The notes beneath the pieces were generated by a model, which did no database searches, had not been told where the DNA came from, and worked only from the letters and a program-made list of their open reading frames with translations. DNA of 64,000 nt from Epithemia pelagica (taxonomy: Eukaryota > Bacillariophyta > Bacillariophyceae > Surirellales > Surirellaceae). Of this stretch, positions 22,925 through 34,100 are shown in pieces. Each line of letters starts with the position of its first letter. Position 1 is the first letter of the stretch. Position numbers and translations under genes: made by a program. The stretch spans positions 124,001 through 188,000 of the forward strand of contig OX337241.1 of NCBI GenBank assembly GCA_946965045.2. Direction: 5' to 3'.

Positions 22925-24694
22925 GTTCATCTAACCGCCAAAAGACACCAAACACCATCATGACTGTTCCAATCCCCAGCACCAGTGAGAACCGATTCAT
23001 AGACAGAGTGCCAAAGCACTCGCAGCTGACGACAATAAGGAGAAATAGTTGTTGTTGGTGGACAAGGGCGACTGGAAGTTACTTGTTTTACACGGACGGA
23101 ATTTGAGGCATTGTTCCAATCGGTCCTGACCACAAAAGTACCTCCCAAACACACACAAGTTGAAAAACTCCACCACATTCTCCGCCGTTACACACAGAGA
23201 TCATCATCATCCAAAGAAGCGTCATTGCTCTCACGAGTGCAAGCCACTACATCGTCCAACAAAAACTCGCCTGATTTCCCTGCCGCAGGAACATCAGGAG
23301 AGATTTTGTTCGATGATGTGGTGGCCTGCACTATCGCAACTAGTACCGACAAGACTATGGTACCATGGATGATGCATGGGAAATGGAGCTTTCGCGTCAT
23401 GAATCATTCCATCCACATCCAGTCCCTCTTGACGTGCTGAATCGAACTACAAGGCCGGACAACCGAGATGTACCTCCAAAAACACACACACAAGTTGACA
23501 AACTCCACCACTTTCCCCCCTGTGATACAGAGATCATCCTCCAAAGAAGCGTCATTGCTCTCACGAGGAGTGCAAGCCACTACATCGTCCAACAAAAACT
23601 CGCCTAATTTCCGTGGCAGCTTTCGACAGGAACATCAGGAGAGATTTTGTTCGATGATGTGGTGGCCTGCACTGTCGCAACTAGTACCGACAAGAGTAGG
23701 GTACCATTTATGCATGGGAAATGGAGCAATCGCATCGTGAATCGTTCCAATCCGTCTTGAGATGTACACAGATCGGAGAGCATCGGTCGAGAAAGCTTGA
23801 CAAGTCTCCATAGGAGCAATCACGTCTTCCAAGGTTTGATCCGGTGGCGTTGAAGAAGAACCACCCTTGTCCTGGACTTCTGTGATTGGTCTCCTTTTCA
23901 TAAGTGAGGAGCAAGCACTTGTTGTCACCGAATACCATCCAACGTTGCACTCCGCACCATGTCCAACGTCAATGACTCCAAAGTGTCTGAATATGCTCAA
24001 TTCAATTCCCCAAGCACCAATGGCACCATCCTTAGGATGGCACGATGGATGCTTGGGAAATGGAGCATATGCATCGTGAATCACTCCATCCACATCCACA
24101 GTCCGTCTTGACGTGCTGAATCGTCTACAAGGCCGGACAACAGACATGTGTAGAGAGACTGGTGAGTATTGGTCGACAACGCTTGACGAGTCTCCCTACG
24201 AGCCGCAACGACGTCTTCCTGATCCGCACGTGTTCAAGAAGCACCATCCTCGTCTTGCACTTGTGGTTGGTCTCCTTTCTCCGAAGTGAGCACAAATCAC
24301 TTGGTGTCCGTTTCTTTGTGAACAGTCAAGGCACGTCCAAGGTTCAATGGTCCAACGGAAAGCAGTCCAAAAAAGCAACAGCAGAAACGTAGCATGCTTG
24401 TTGGTATCCATCAAGGATGGTACCATGGATGCATGGGAAATGGAGCATATGCATCGTACAACTCGATGCGACCTGTAGACTGGCCAAACTTTCTCGACCG
24501 ATGCTCGTACAACTCTCGTACTTGGTCTTCACTTCCTCCGGAGAACCGCACAATGAGTTCAACGTTCAAGTTGTTTCGACGTGTCGTCTTGTAAAAAAGT
24601 CAATGACTCACTTGTCTTGTTGCGCATGAAGCGGAAGGAAGATTGATGTGGCCAATACGGCAGGAGACAACAAGAAGGATCGTCGTAAAACCAT
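22925..24694 (-). pseudogene. Decayed paralogue of the EF-hand membrane protein
   Basis: Scattered blocks match the gene at 25264-27223 in the same order: the 3' end with CCAGTGAGAACCGATTCAT at about 22980, TTCGATGATGTGGTGGCCTG at 23310 and again near 23650, CTTGACGTGCTGAATCG near 23430 and 24110, and the signal-peptide start region with AAACCATTGTTGGA near 24690. No frame longer than about 170 codons survives. The EF-hand-proximal stretch (ATCC..ATGGGAAATGGAGC) is present at least four times (about 23360, 23710, 24050, 24430), so the copy was also internally duplicated. It cannot make a protein. Confidence 0.7.
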
Positions 24695-25263
24695 TGTTGG
24701 ACATGTGCCATGGTTCAGGCCGAAAGTGTGTGCACGCAATTGTCCTTGTCCAGCGTTGCGAGTGGATGTGTCGTCTAACGCTCTTGTGGTTTTGTTATTA
24801 TTTCCTTGGAAAATGAGCGATGAGCGCTCTAGTTATCCGATACGACGATGGACGATTCCATAGAGGAGGAGGATCTCACCAGTACCATCCAACGCTTATC
24901 GAATATTATAAGTGCTATCTGACGCATCCGTTGAAGACCACACAGATTTGAATGTGTCCGTCGCGTCCAAGAAGAAGACGACAAGCAGGTGGGTGCCATT
25001 GTGAGATCGATGCGTCCCGGTTTTCTCGTCGTTGCTTCCGCGTGGAAGGAAGGCAGTCGCTCTTATATAATCGTCCAAGGCTACCCATGCTACTTCAATT
25101 TCTCGCCAGCAAAGAGGTTCTTCTACCGTGTTGTGATCTGAATAGGAGTCACTCCTATCCATAAAAATGGTAGAAAAAAACTCCAAAGACGTCAACTTGG
25201 TATCTTCTACGTATATACAACTCATCCACTAAGATCCTTCGACTCTGGCTCATCTAATTGAAG
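24695..25263. other. Intergenic region with duplicated flanks
   Basis: The stretch combines the decayed gene's upstream flank (about 24740-24900, similar to 27290-27560) with the downstream flank block of the next gene (about 24975-25065, similar to 22545-22640). TGACGCATCCGTTGAAGAC at about 24920 is a further copy of the unit repeated at 27.5-28.0 kb. Confidence 0.55.
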
Positions 25264-27223
25264 TTAGGAGAGACCAAACAACGCCATCATGGCCATTCCC
25301 ATCCCAAAGACCAGTGAGAACCGATTCATGGACAGTGTCACATCACTCGCAGCGGACAACAAAGAGGCATGGTTGTTGTTGGTGGCGGGCGACTGGAACA
25401 GAGCCTCAAATTCCGTCCGTGTCAAGCAAGTGTCGGGTCCACTCTCCTCTCGAATGTGTTGGGCCAATTCGGGACTGACCACCGAAGTGCCTCCAAAAAA
25501 CAAATTCACAAAGTTCACAACATTGTCCGCCGTGACACAGATATTGTCCGGAGAAGCTTCATTCTTCTCGGTACTTGTTGTGATAGCACCAGTGCAGGCC
25601 ACCACATCATCAAACAAAAACTCGCCTGAGTTTCCCGCCGGAAGTTGAATGTGCTCCATTTCCCAGGAATCAATGGAACCATCATTGTTGGTATCAATCA
25701 AGGCTATCGCATCCTGAATCATTGTATCCACATCCAGCCCATCTTGACTGGCTGAATCGTCTACAAGGCCAGAAAACAAGGACGTGTACAGAGACCGGAG
25801 AGTATCGGCCGAGAAGGCTTGACGTGTCTCTATGCGAGCAACGACGTCTTCCAAGGTTTGATCCGCACGTGTTGACGAAATACCATCCTCGTCGTCCTGG
25901 ACTTGTGATTGGTCTTCTTTCTGCGAAGTGAGGAGAAAGCACTTGTTGTCCGTTTCTTCTTGAACAGTCAGGGCACGCCGAAGGTCCAATTGTCCAAAGG
26001 CAAGCAATCCGAAAATCAAGAGCAGAATCACAATCCCAAGAATGGCAAGCAACAAATTGGGCCGAGGTTCTTCGGGTCTTGGATCTTCTGGGTTTGGTTC
26101 TTGTGGAGCTAGAATCAAGTTCAAGGCGCGATTATTCTCCGGCAGCGGAAGAGAAAAAGGAGCACCGCCGTTGCGAAATTCGAGGTTCGTCGCATCAATT
26201 TCGTAGAATATTCCGCCACCTGTCACGGCGGTGATAATATTATTGAATCCAATTGAAAAGTCTGCAATAATAGTAGGAATACTTGTACTTGCCGTAATGT
26301 CGAATCCAAGATCCATAGTGTATCGAATGATGGTTGACTCAGCGTCAGTCCCATCCTTTCGAGTGAAAACTGCAGCATAGACAAAGCAGCTGGTTTCGTC
26401 CTCCACATCAAGACAGTGTACTTGGATGCGTTGAAAGTCTGGGGATCCCCGGGAGACGGTTGCGATTGGACCAGAATCTTGGTCTTGTTCACGAAAAGAT
26501 TCGAGCACACTACCAAGCTCATTATCACCTCCACGTGTTATTACAATAACCTTGCCCGCTCCGACGGCAATTCCTCCTGGAAAATCAGGGATATTCACCT
26601 CGTTGTAGGAAACGACACTACCGTCCGTTTGATCAAAAGAGGATACTCGGCCCACTCCAGGTGTGGTCAGTTGCAGAACAAACAATTTCCCATTTGCAAA
26701 ATCGAGGAAAATCAGGGATATTCACCTCGTTGTAGGAAACGACACTACCGTCCGTTTGATCAAAAGAGGATACTCGGCCCACTCCAGGTGTGGTCAGTTG
26801 CAGAACAAACAATTTCCCATTTGCAAAATCGATTCCAAAGTTATTTTTTTCTTGAGATGTCCTCTTAACCTGTCCCGATTCAAGGTTGATGGTTAATACC
26901 ACATTACTACCAACAAGAAAAACGCAAGCCAGAAAGACGAACAAAGTGTCGCCGCTTCTTCTCAGTTGTATAGCGGAATATACACATGGAAAACCATTCT
27001 CGATATTCACTGTACTGAGAAGGTCGTTCACATCGTACAACTCGCGTGCTTCGTTACTTTCTTGTGAGAACCCAGAAACAAGTTCAACGCCAAAGTTGTC
27101 TTGATTTTCGGAGGTATAGAAAAAGTCAATCCCCCGGTTGTCTGTAGGTTGAGCAAGGACCGGAACAATGATCGATGCGGCCAAGATGGAAACAAACAAG
27201 AAATAGAATCGTCGTGAAACCAT
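25264..27223 (-). CDS. Single-pass membrane protein with EF-hand; frame broken by 127-bp tandem duplication unless spliced out
   Basis: Start at the ATG at 27223 (MVSRRFYFLFVSILAASIIV), a clear signal peptide ending near LAQ. An extracellular domain of about 320 residues follows, with motifs such as VSSFDQTDGSVVSYNEV suggesting a repeated beta-type fold. A membrane helix (LLLAILGIVILLLIFGLLAF) lies near 350-370. The inner part carries an EF-hand loop, DTNNDGSIDSWE, near 468 and a C-terminal hydrophobic tail (FSLVFGMGMAMMALFGLS). An exact 127-bp tandem repeat at 26579-26832 shifts the frame. Excising complement(26599-26725), which begins GTGAAT and ends CGAG, restores a 610-residue frame. Function is unknown; calcium-responsive surface protein is an inference. 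Confidence 0.6.
26579..26832. repeat. Perfect 127-bp tandem duplication (2 copies)
   Basis: 26579-26705 and 26706-26832 are identical base for base. The period is 127, not a multiple of three, so it shifts the frame of the EF-hand gene. The unit contains AGGT on the coding strand exactly once, so duplication creates a potential donor (GTGAAT) and a potential acceptor (AACGAG) one period apart. Confidence 0.95.
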
Positions 27224-28457
27224 TGTTGGAGTAAGAGCGAAATCAATGACTATCCACCGAGGCCGTATAGGAATGCAATGCACCTTTTCTTGTCCAATGA
27301 ATGGTTTTCAGTTTCTTCTTCGGCCCACCGGTAGCGCACCTCCCGTTGAGTCCACACATTTTTCGCTCTCCAGTACATCCATTAGTCGTTCATTGCTTTC
27401 GGCTTCTAGTTACTTGGAATGAGCGATGAAAGCTGTATTCGTATTATGTTGTTCAGATTCGAGGATGGACGATGAGATAGAGGAAGAGGATGTCGCCGTG
27501 CTTTCACATTACCATTTGATGCGTAGGGAATAATATGACGCATCCGTTGAAGACTTGAAATCGTCATCCGGAGGATAAGCTCGTACTCGTATTCTCTAAG
27601 CGCACTTGCACTTGTCGCTTATCGCCGCCGTTTTTGCCTGGTCTTTCACATTACGTTCGACGCGTAGCGAATAATATTATGATGCATCCGTTGAAGATCA
27701 CTTCCTTGAACGAAGAAAAATCGTCGCATTCCCCGGAGGATAAGCTCATAATATCTCGTACTCTCTAAGCGCACTTATCGCCTCCGTTTTTGCCTGGTCT
27801 TTCACCTTTCACCTTTCACATTACCGTTTGACGCGTAGCGAATAATATTACTCCTATATAATATGACGCATCCGTTGAAGACCACCTCCTTGAACGGGAA
27901 GAAAAAGAAAAACCGTAGCGATTAGCGATGGAGATTCCGGAGGATAAGCTCGTACTCGTATTCTCTAAACACTAAGCGTCCGTTTTTGCCTGGTACCAGC
28001 TGGTTTTACAAGCTCATACGAGCGAGGAGTCGAGCTACTATGGCTATCTGCTCCATCTCCTCTAGAGTAGCGGTAGGCAGGAGTAGGTAGTCTACCTAGC
28101 ATAGATAGCTTTTTATTTTTTCTAATCTGATTGGTCGCTCTTAAAGTCAGTCAAGAACGGGACTAACACATACGTCATCGCGACACCACCGGCGAGAAAT
28201 TGTCCCGCTTGTTTTGTTGAGAGCAGTGATGATGGTGTCGCTATCATTGTTCCTCCGATCCTTTTTAGGTACCTTAGGATCCTGAAGACTGAAGACTCCA
28301 CATCCCAACCAAAGCGGCACTGGGATGATTCCTCGTGGTCGAGAAAGCGTTGCCGATCACAACAATCCCATCATTCGGGCGAGATCGATTCTGTCCACCA
28401 ATACTGCCCTTCTTCTTCTTCTTCTTCTGGATTGAGAGTCGCACCACTATCATCATC
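27224..28457. other. Upstream region with a triplicated noncoding repeat
   Basis: This contains the promoter side of the EF-hand gene and, at 27500-27995, three diverged tandem units. From about 28050 to 28457 the sequence is unstructured apart from a GTCGCTCTTAAA block near 28134 shared with 22614. It also holds the upstream region of the plus-strand oxidoreductase gene. Confidence 0.5.
27500..27995. repeat. Three diverged ~155-bp tandem units
   Basis: Each unit has the same order: TTTCACATTAC, a TTGACGCGTAGCGAATAATA-like run, GCATCCGTTGAAGA, GGAGGATAAGCTC, CTCTAAGCG and ending GTTTTTGCCTGGT. Units begin near 27505, 27646 and 27812. A partial copy is at about 24890-24950. No coding potential is seen. 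Confidence 0.75.
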
Positions 28458-30510
28458 ATGTTGATGGTTCCTTGCTTGCGGTGGCCCTCCATTGCGGTCT
28501 TCCTTTTGGCATGGTCCTTGTCGTCCTTGTGTTCGTGCACCACCAACGCCTTTGTACCACTCTCGTTGCCGACCAACCGTGCACAATCGACAAGTCGTTG
28601 GACAGTTGCTGCTGCCTCGAATGCTGCCTGTGAATTTGACAAGAGTATTAAATACGATGTGGCCGTGATTGGAGCTGGTGTGGTCGGTGTTCAAGCGGCC
28701 TTGTTGGCCGCTTCGGCGCCCTATTCGAAACAGGTGATTTTGATTGATTCCAAATTGGCTTCGGGAGCATGAATGGACGGGGACGGCAATGATTTGAGTA
28801 TTGGCGGACCGACGGGCTTGTTTAGCAAGGCCCTGCGCGATACCAGCAAGCGCATTTAAGTCGATACCTTGCGCGGCATGGGCCTTCGCGAGGAATCGGT
28901 GTGGAATGAAATTGTCAGTTCCTGTGTCGATTTGGCCGCTTCCAATGCACAAGATATTTTGCGACAATTGGACTATGCCGGTGTCACATACTTGTCCGGC
29001 TTTGCCAGTTTTCCCGATGGTGGATCCACCACCTCCCTCATGGTCACTCAAGAAGGAACGGGATGCAGTGGCGGTGTCGCCACGGTCCAATGTCAAAATG
29101 TCTTGATTGCCACGGGATCGTCCCCCTTTCGACCCGGTGGCATTCCCTTTGATGGACAACGTGTCTTTGATTCCGATTCCATTAATACCCTTACTTTTTT
29201 GCCCCAATCCGTCGCCATTACCGGCAGTGGCATTATTGCCGTGGAATTTGCCAAGCTTTTTCGCAATCTCGGAGCCGATGTCACCATTGTCATTCGCGAC
29301 AAGTCACCGCGCAAAGCCTTGCAAAAAATTGGACTCGATCCCGAGTACGTATTACACATTGATTGATGGATAGATCGATTGATTGTGTGGTTGTGCCTTG
29401 TGTGTGGTTGGGTCCTCTTTTCGTTTCAATCCTTGGACCAATGCTAATGGCTGATTGGTTTCTCATTTGGCCTTTTGTGTTTGTGGTGTCCTTGCTTGTT
29501 CGTGCTCTCCTTATTCGTGTCTTGTTGTTGTCTGAAACCATCCTCATCACAGTGTTGCTGCCACGTTGGTGGCCGATTTGATTCGTTCCGGCATTCACAT
29601 TGAACGAGGCGCTCAAGTCGGTGATTTTACCGTTCCGAGCAATCGTCGAAGTCCCCTGACGATTGAATTGGTCCAAGCCATGGGTCGGGGTCAAACGCAG
29701 GCCGAACCGCGTCCCGCCGGACTAACGCAAGAAGTCAAGTGCGATGCCTACTTGGCCGCCGTGGGACGCAAACCCAATACGGACAATTTGAATTTGCGGA
29801 GTGCCGGCATTCAAATTGACGAATACGGTGGTATTTTGGTCAATGGGTATTTGTGCACCACGGCACCTGCTGGCAATGTCTATGGAGCCGGCGATGTCTT
29901 GGGACGACCCTTTTTGGCCTCCACTGGAGCCGCGCAAGCGCAAGAAGCGGTCGAATCCATGTTTGGACCCGGATGGACCCAAAGTACCACCAATGAGGAC
30001 GGCAACAAGTCGTCGTCGACAGACGACAACAAGTCGACAGAAGAACATGTTTCGTTTGATCCAGCCTCCTTGGCCGGTAATCCCTTGGCCTTTCCCGTGG
30101 TTGTGTGGTCCAGTCCCGAAGCGGCCTGGTATGGCTATACCTTGGATCAAGCCAAGGAACTGGGCTATCCCAATGCCAAGGAAGGCATGGCCTTGTATGT
30201 GGAATGTTTGCGGGGTCGCGTCTTCAATCCCAATGGCATGTTGAAACTGGTGTACGATACGCCCAGTCAACGCATTTTGGGTGTCCACGTGTGTGGCGAC
30301 GATGCCTGTGAATTGATTCATTATGGGATGGAATTGGTCAAGGGACAACGGACCCTCCATGACTTGTTGTCGAGCTTGTATTCCGCCGTGACGTATCACG
30401 AAATGTACAAGATTGCCGCCCAAAATTGTTTGGACGAAGTCGGCGCTCGCAAACGACGCGCTCAAGCCGGCAAGGTCGTGGCCCAACGATTGCGACAACG
30501 CAAGGAATAA
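28458..30510 (+). pseudogene. Plastid-type transhydrogenase-like FAD/NAD oxidoreductase with two in-frame stops
   Basis: Exons 28458-29344 and 29553-30510 (intron GTACGT...CACAG, 208 bp) give a 614-codon frame. The N-terminus (MLMVPCLRWPSIAVFLLAWS and on) is a signal peptide ending TNAFVPL, an ASAFAP-type plastid motif. Then come the FAD-binding YDVAVIGAGVVGVQAALLAA, GPTGLFSKALRDTSKRI at the place of the redox-Cys loop but without cysteines (as in soluble transhydrogenase SthA rather than dihydrolipoyl dehydrogenase), a second GxGxxA motif (AITGSGIIAVEFAKLF), YGAGDVLGRP and a dimerisation domain ending HVCGDDACELIHYGMELV. TGA at 28770 (codon 105) and TAA at 28857 (codon 134) interrupt the frame with no indels. 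Nonsense decay, sequencing error or readthrough are the options. Confidence 0.75.
29345..29552 (+). other. Intron of the oxidoreductase gene
   Basis: Donor GTACGT and acceptor CACAG. Splicing joins GLDP-D to VAATLVADLIRSGI in frame, which fits the continuous helix after the NAD-binding domain in this family. Confidence 0.8.
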
Positions 30511-31153
30511 TAAAGGAACAAAACAACAAAGAAACAACCAACACTTGCATTCAACATGCACACAGAACAATCCTTTCTCCACAGCCCTCTACTACAGTCA
30601 TTCTATCTTGTTCCTACTTTACAACCTCCAACGAACGAAACACAAACGCAACGAACGAAACACAAACGAACGAACGAAACTACAATCTACGACATTCACA
30701 AAAGCACACAATAAGCCATTTTCACTCTCATCAAGTCTGCTGCATACATACTCATGCAGCAATACCATTTTACTCCGTACACACACGCACACACACAGAC
30801 AAACAACATGCTGATCTACGTTACCCGGGATGACACTCACGACACAGACTGTCTATCAAAACCTCCACACAAGCATGGACCACAAAAGCGGCTCATTGAC
30901 AGTTTAAAGTTGCATTCGTAGTTCCTTCTGTCCACCATACACACAATGCTTACGGCAGTAAACGTAGAGACGTAAGCAGATCAAAGAAAACGCTAACAAA
31001 CGCAAGCTCATTCTCTTTCTATATATATAGATAGATAGCCCCTTGTCCGCTGCCTTGTTGGATTGGGGTATTATGCTATTCGGGTTTGTACAAATGGAAA
31101 GCTGATCGTCATTGTATTTTCTCTTCTAATATATGTGGCAATGCCATGGCTTC
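30511..31153. other. Convergent intergenic region
   Basis: This is the 3' side of two convergent genes. It holds repeated AACGAACGAAACACAAACG motifs (about 30633-30680), an ACAC run at 30778-30802 and a TATATATAGATAGATAG tract at about 31021-31037. No gene is supported. Confidence 0.5.
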
Positions 31154-34100
31154 TTAGGAAGCCGTGGCAGACACAAACTTGCGTGGTCGTTGGGGTTCAT
31201 CCTTCTCTTGTGGAGTGTCGTCCAGTTTCCATACAAAGAGTTCTTCGTCTTCTTCTTCGTGGTCGTCGTGAATCTTGTCGTCATCGTAGTAGTCCAATGA
31301 CGAAGTGGTAGCCAGGTCTGGCTCTCGACTACGTGTCATTGCCATTTGTTTCAATTGGGACATTGCTTCCTTGATGGATTTGTTGCTAATGGGTTCGGTG
31401 CCGGATGTGGATGACGTTGTTGTTGATTCTGGCAAGGCTCGAATGTACCGTAGAATCAAATGTTCCACTTTGAAAATGCCATCCAAATACTTTCTCCGCT
31501 CCATATGCTGCTGTCGACGTACCGTGTGGTTGATTCTGCTGCCACTCAAGGCTACAAAGGAAGTGGGTGACCGTTGTTGCAACTGTTGGATCAAACGCAT
31601 CATGGCACTCTTGTGCCATTCGGGATCCTCCTCCGACAAACTCGGGTGGTTCCATGCTTCGTCGTCGACGGTTTGTGAACGAACCAGTCGTCGCGATCGC
31701 TTTTCTTGTTTGTCTCGTTGTCGGGCACGGGCTTCGGCGGATCGGACCAATGCTCCCAGAACGTCAATGTACGATGTCAAGAGAGGTTGCAATTCGACAT
31801 GTCGAGGACTAGATTTGGGTTCTTGACGGGCCAATTCGGCCAACTCGTCCAGCAATCGCAAAGCCGCTTTGCCTGGATCTGTTGCCGACGATGCATCGTC
31901 CGTGTTGGACTTGTTGCTCCTCATGGAGTTCTTCCCCTTGGTTGTCTTGTTGGTGTCGTTGTTGTGAATGTCGTGTCGGGCCCAGGCGGAAATGACGGCG
32001 CCGTAGGTATAGGCATTGGGGTAACAAGGAAATCGTCCTTCATCGGCCAAGTGTTGCATGCGTCGCAATCCCTGTTCGGCTTGATGTGGTGCATCGGGTC
32101 GATCCGATCGCATCCAGGCCTGTAAAACGGTACTAAATTCCTGCGATCCCGGTTGCCGCGACAAGTCTCCGGCGGCATGACCCTCAATCATATCCTTGAG
32201 AGCTTGTTTGGTCCGTTCGGGTTGACCTGCCTGGGCCCAGGCTTGCAACCGTTGGACATGTTCATTGTATCGAGGCTTTAACAATGAGTTGTTGTGGGCC
32301 GTGGATGGTTCTTGCTCTTGTTTCGATTGTTCCACCAAGTTTTGAAAGACACGTTCCAATTCTTGTGGTTTGCCATATTTGGACCACAAGGTCATTAACA
32401 GGTTGTAACTCAGAATGTTGGGTCGAGGCATTTCCTTCCAACACGTTTGAATTTGCAGCAACAAATTTTGTTGGGCCTTGAGGGAAGAATCGCGATGATT
32501 GGGATTTTTGCCATTGGCTCGATGGTTGGGGTTCTTGGACGACCGTTTCGTAGTTTTCACGGCCAGGTCCTGTTGGAGTTGTCGTTCCTGTTTGGCATGG
32601 AGTTTCAACACAGCCTTGGTCAAGGCGGCCAGCACTAGATTCCAGGCATGAATATCAGGAGCTGGATACTCCAAAATGGAGCCCTTGTCGGTCGACTCAT
32701 GTTGGGAGGCCTTTTCTTGTTGTTCTTGTCGTTGTTGATGGCGTTGCTGGACGTTTTGGAGGCAGTGCAATACATGTTTGGCGGCCTGTGGATGATTGGA
32801 TTCTTTCCAAGCCTCCAAGACCGCCGTCGACCAATGATAGGCATGAGAGGTGGACTCGTGGTGGTGATCCGTTTCCTCGGTGTGGTGGTGGTGACAGTAG
32901 TCTTGCGAATCCAACGACGATGTTGTTGTCGTCGTCAAGCGTCCTTGTCGATCCATGTCCATGAGTTGTTCTTGAACCCATTGGGCTTGCTGGGGATTTC
33001 CCGCTTGCGCCCAGGCACGCAACCGCAACGAATACAAGGCCCATGGCATGGTGTACCGACAAGAATCTGTTTCGACCGCACTTGGAGCAGTGCTCTTGTT
33101 CTTGTTGGTGTCCTTTTCAGTCGTTGCGGGTGGTTGTTCTTGTGGTTGTTCGTGTGTATCGCGCCAATACTGTTCTTGTTGTTGTTCAAATTGTTGAAAC
33201 AAGGTTTCGACTTGATTGGCATTGTTGCGTTTCCAACATTCCAACATGAGGGTCAGATACAAGGAGGGATTGGGGGCCACCGTCCTTTTCGTCGTCGTAG
33301 GAGTAGTGTTGTTGGGATCGTCCTTCCCCTTCTCCCTATCCTCGAATTGATAGTCTTGATAGTCCTTCCACACGTGCCACACGTGTGCGGACAATGGAGG
33401 CAAGGTCGATTGTTTGTGATTCAAGGCCTTTTTTGGCTGTTGTTGTTTGAAAGAAGGGGGACCTTGCGGTTGCAACAGGGTTCTTAACACGAGGGCATGG
33501 GCTTGTCGCATGACAGAGGGTGGCCAACAGTCTTCCTGGTCGTGTTGTTCCTTCATCCATTGCAAAAACGCCACGGCACCAACAGTTCCAGTCTCATTAT
33601 TCTTGGAATGACCATAACGACGACACCAGGCTTGCAAGACGACGAGGTACGATTGACGTGGATCCAAGGCCGGATAGAGAGTGGGGTGGTTGGAGCGTTT
33701 GCTCTGATAGGTGTGCAACCAGTCTTGTCCGAGCTGCGCCGCCGTGGCTGTCGGACTCGTCGTTGGTTGGTTCATCACGTGATGCAAGACGGCCCCATGA
33801 CAGGGGGCCGTGGGACGCAAGGCGGACCAATCCACAACATTACTAGCAGGAGGAGCATTGTGATCCTTGGGAGTTGGTTTGGTGGACAAGGAGGAAGAGG
33901 AGGAGGAAGATGGGGTTGTGCTGGATACATGAAGGAGCCAATCCACAATGGATTGCAAGTGTGGGTGGTCGTACTGGTAGTCGATTGGAAAAGTGGCCGC
34001 CACGGTGGTCGTCAACCAGAGTTGCCAGGTACTCACGTGGGGACGAATCAAGGGCATAACGAGTGGTGATGGTACCGACACTTGTTGCTGCTCTTGTTGT

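Noticed and set aside
27500-27995. CRISPR-like array
   Set aside because: Units are adjacent ~155-bp diverged tandem repeats without unique spacers, in a eukaryotic context.
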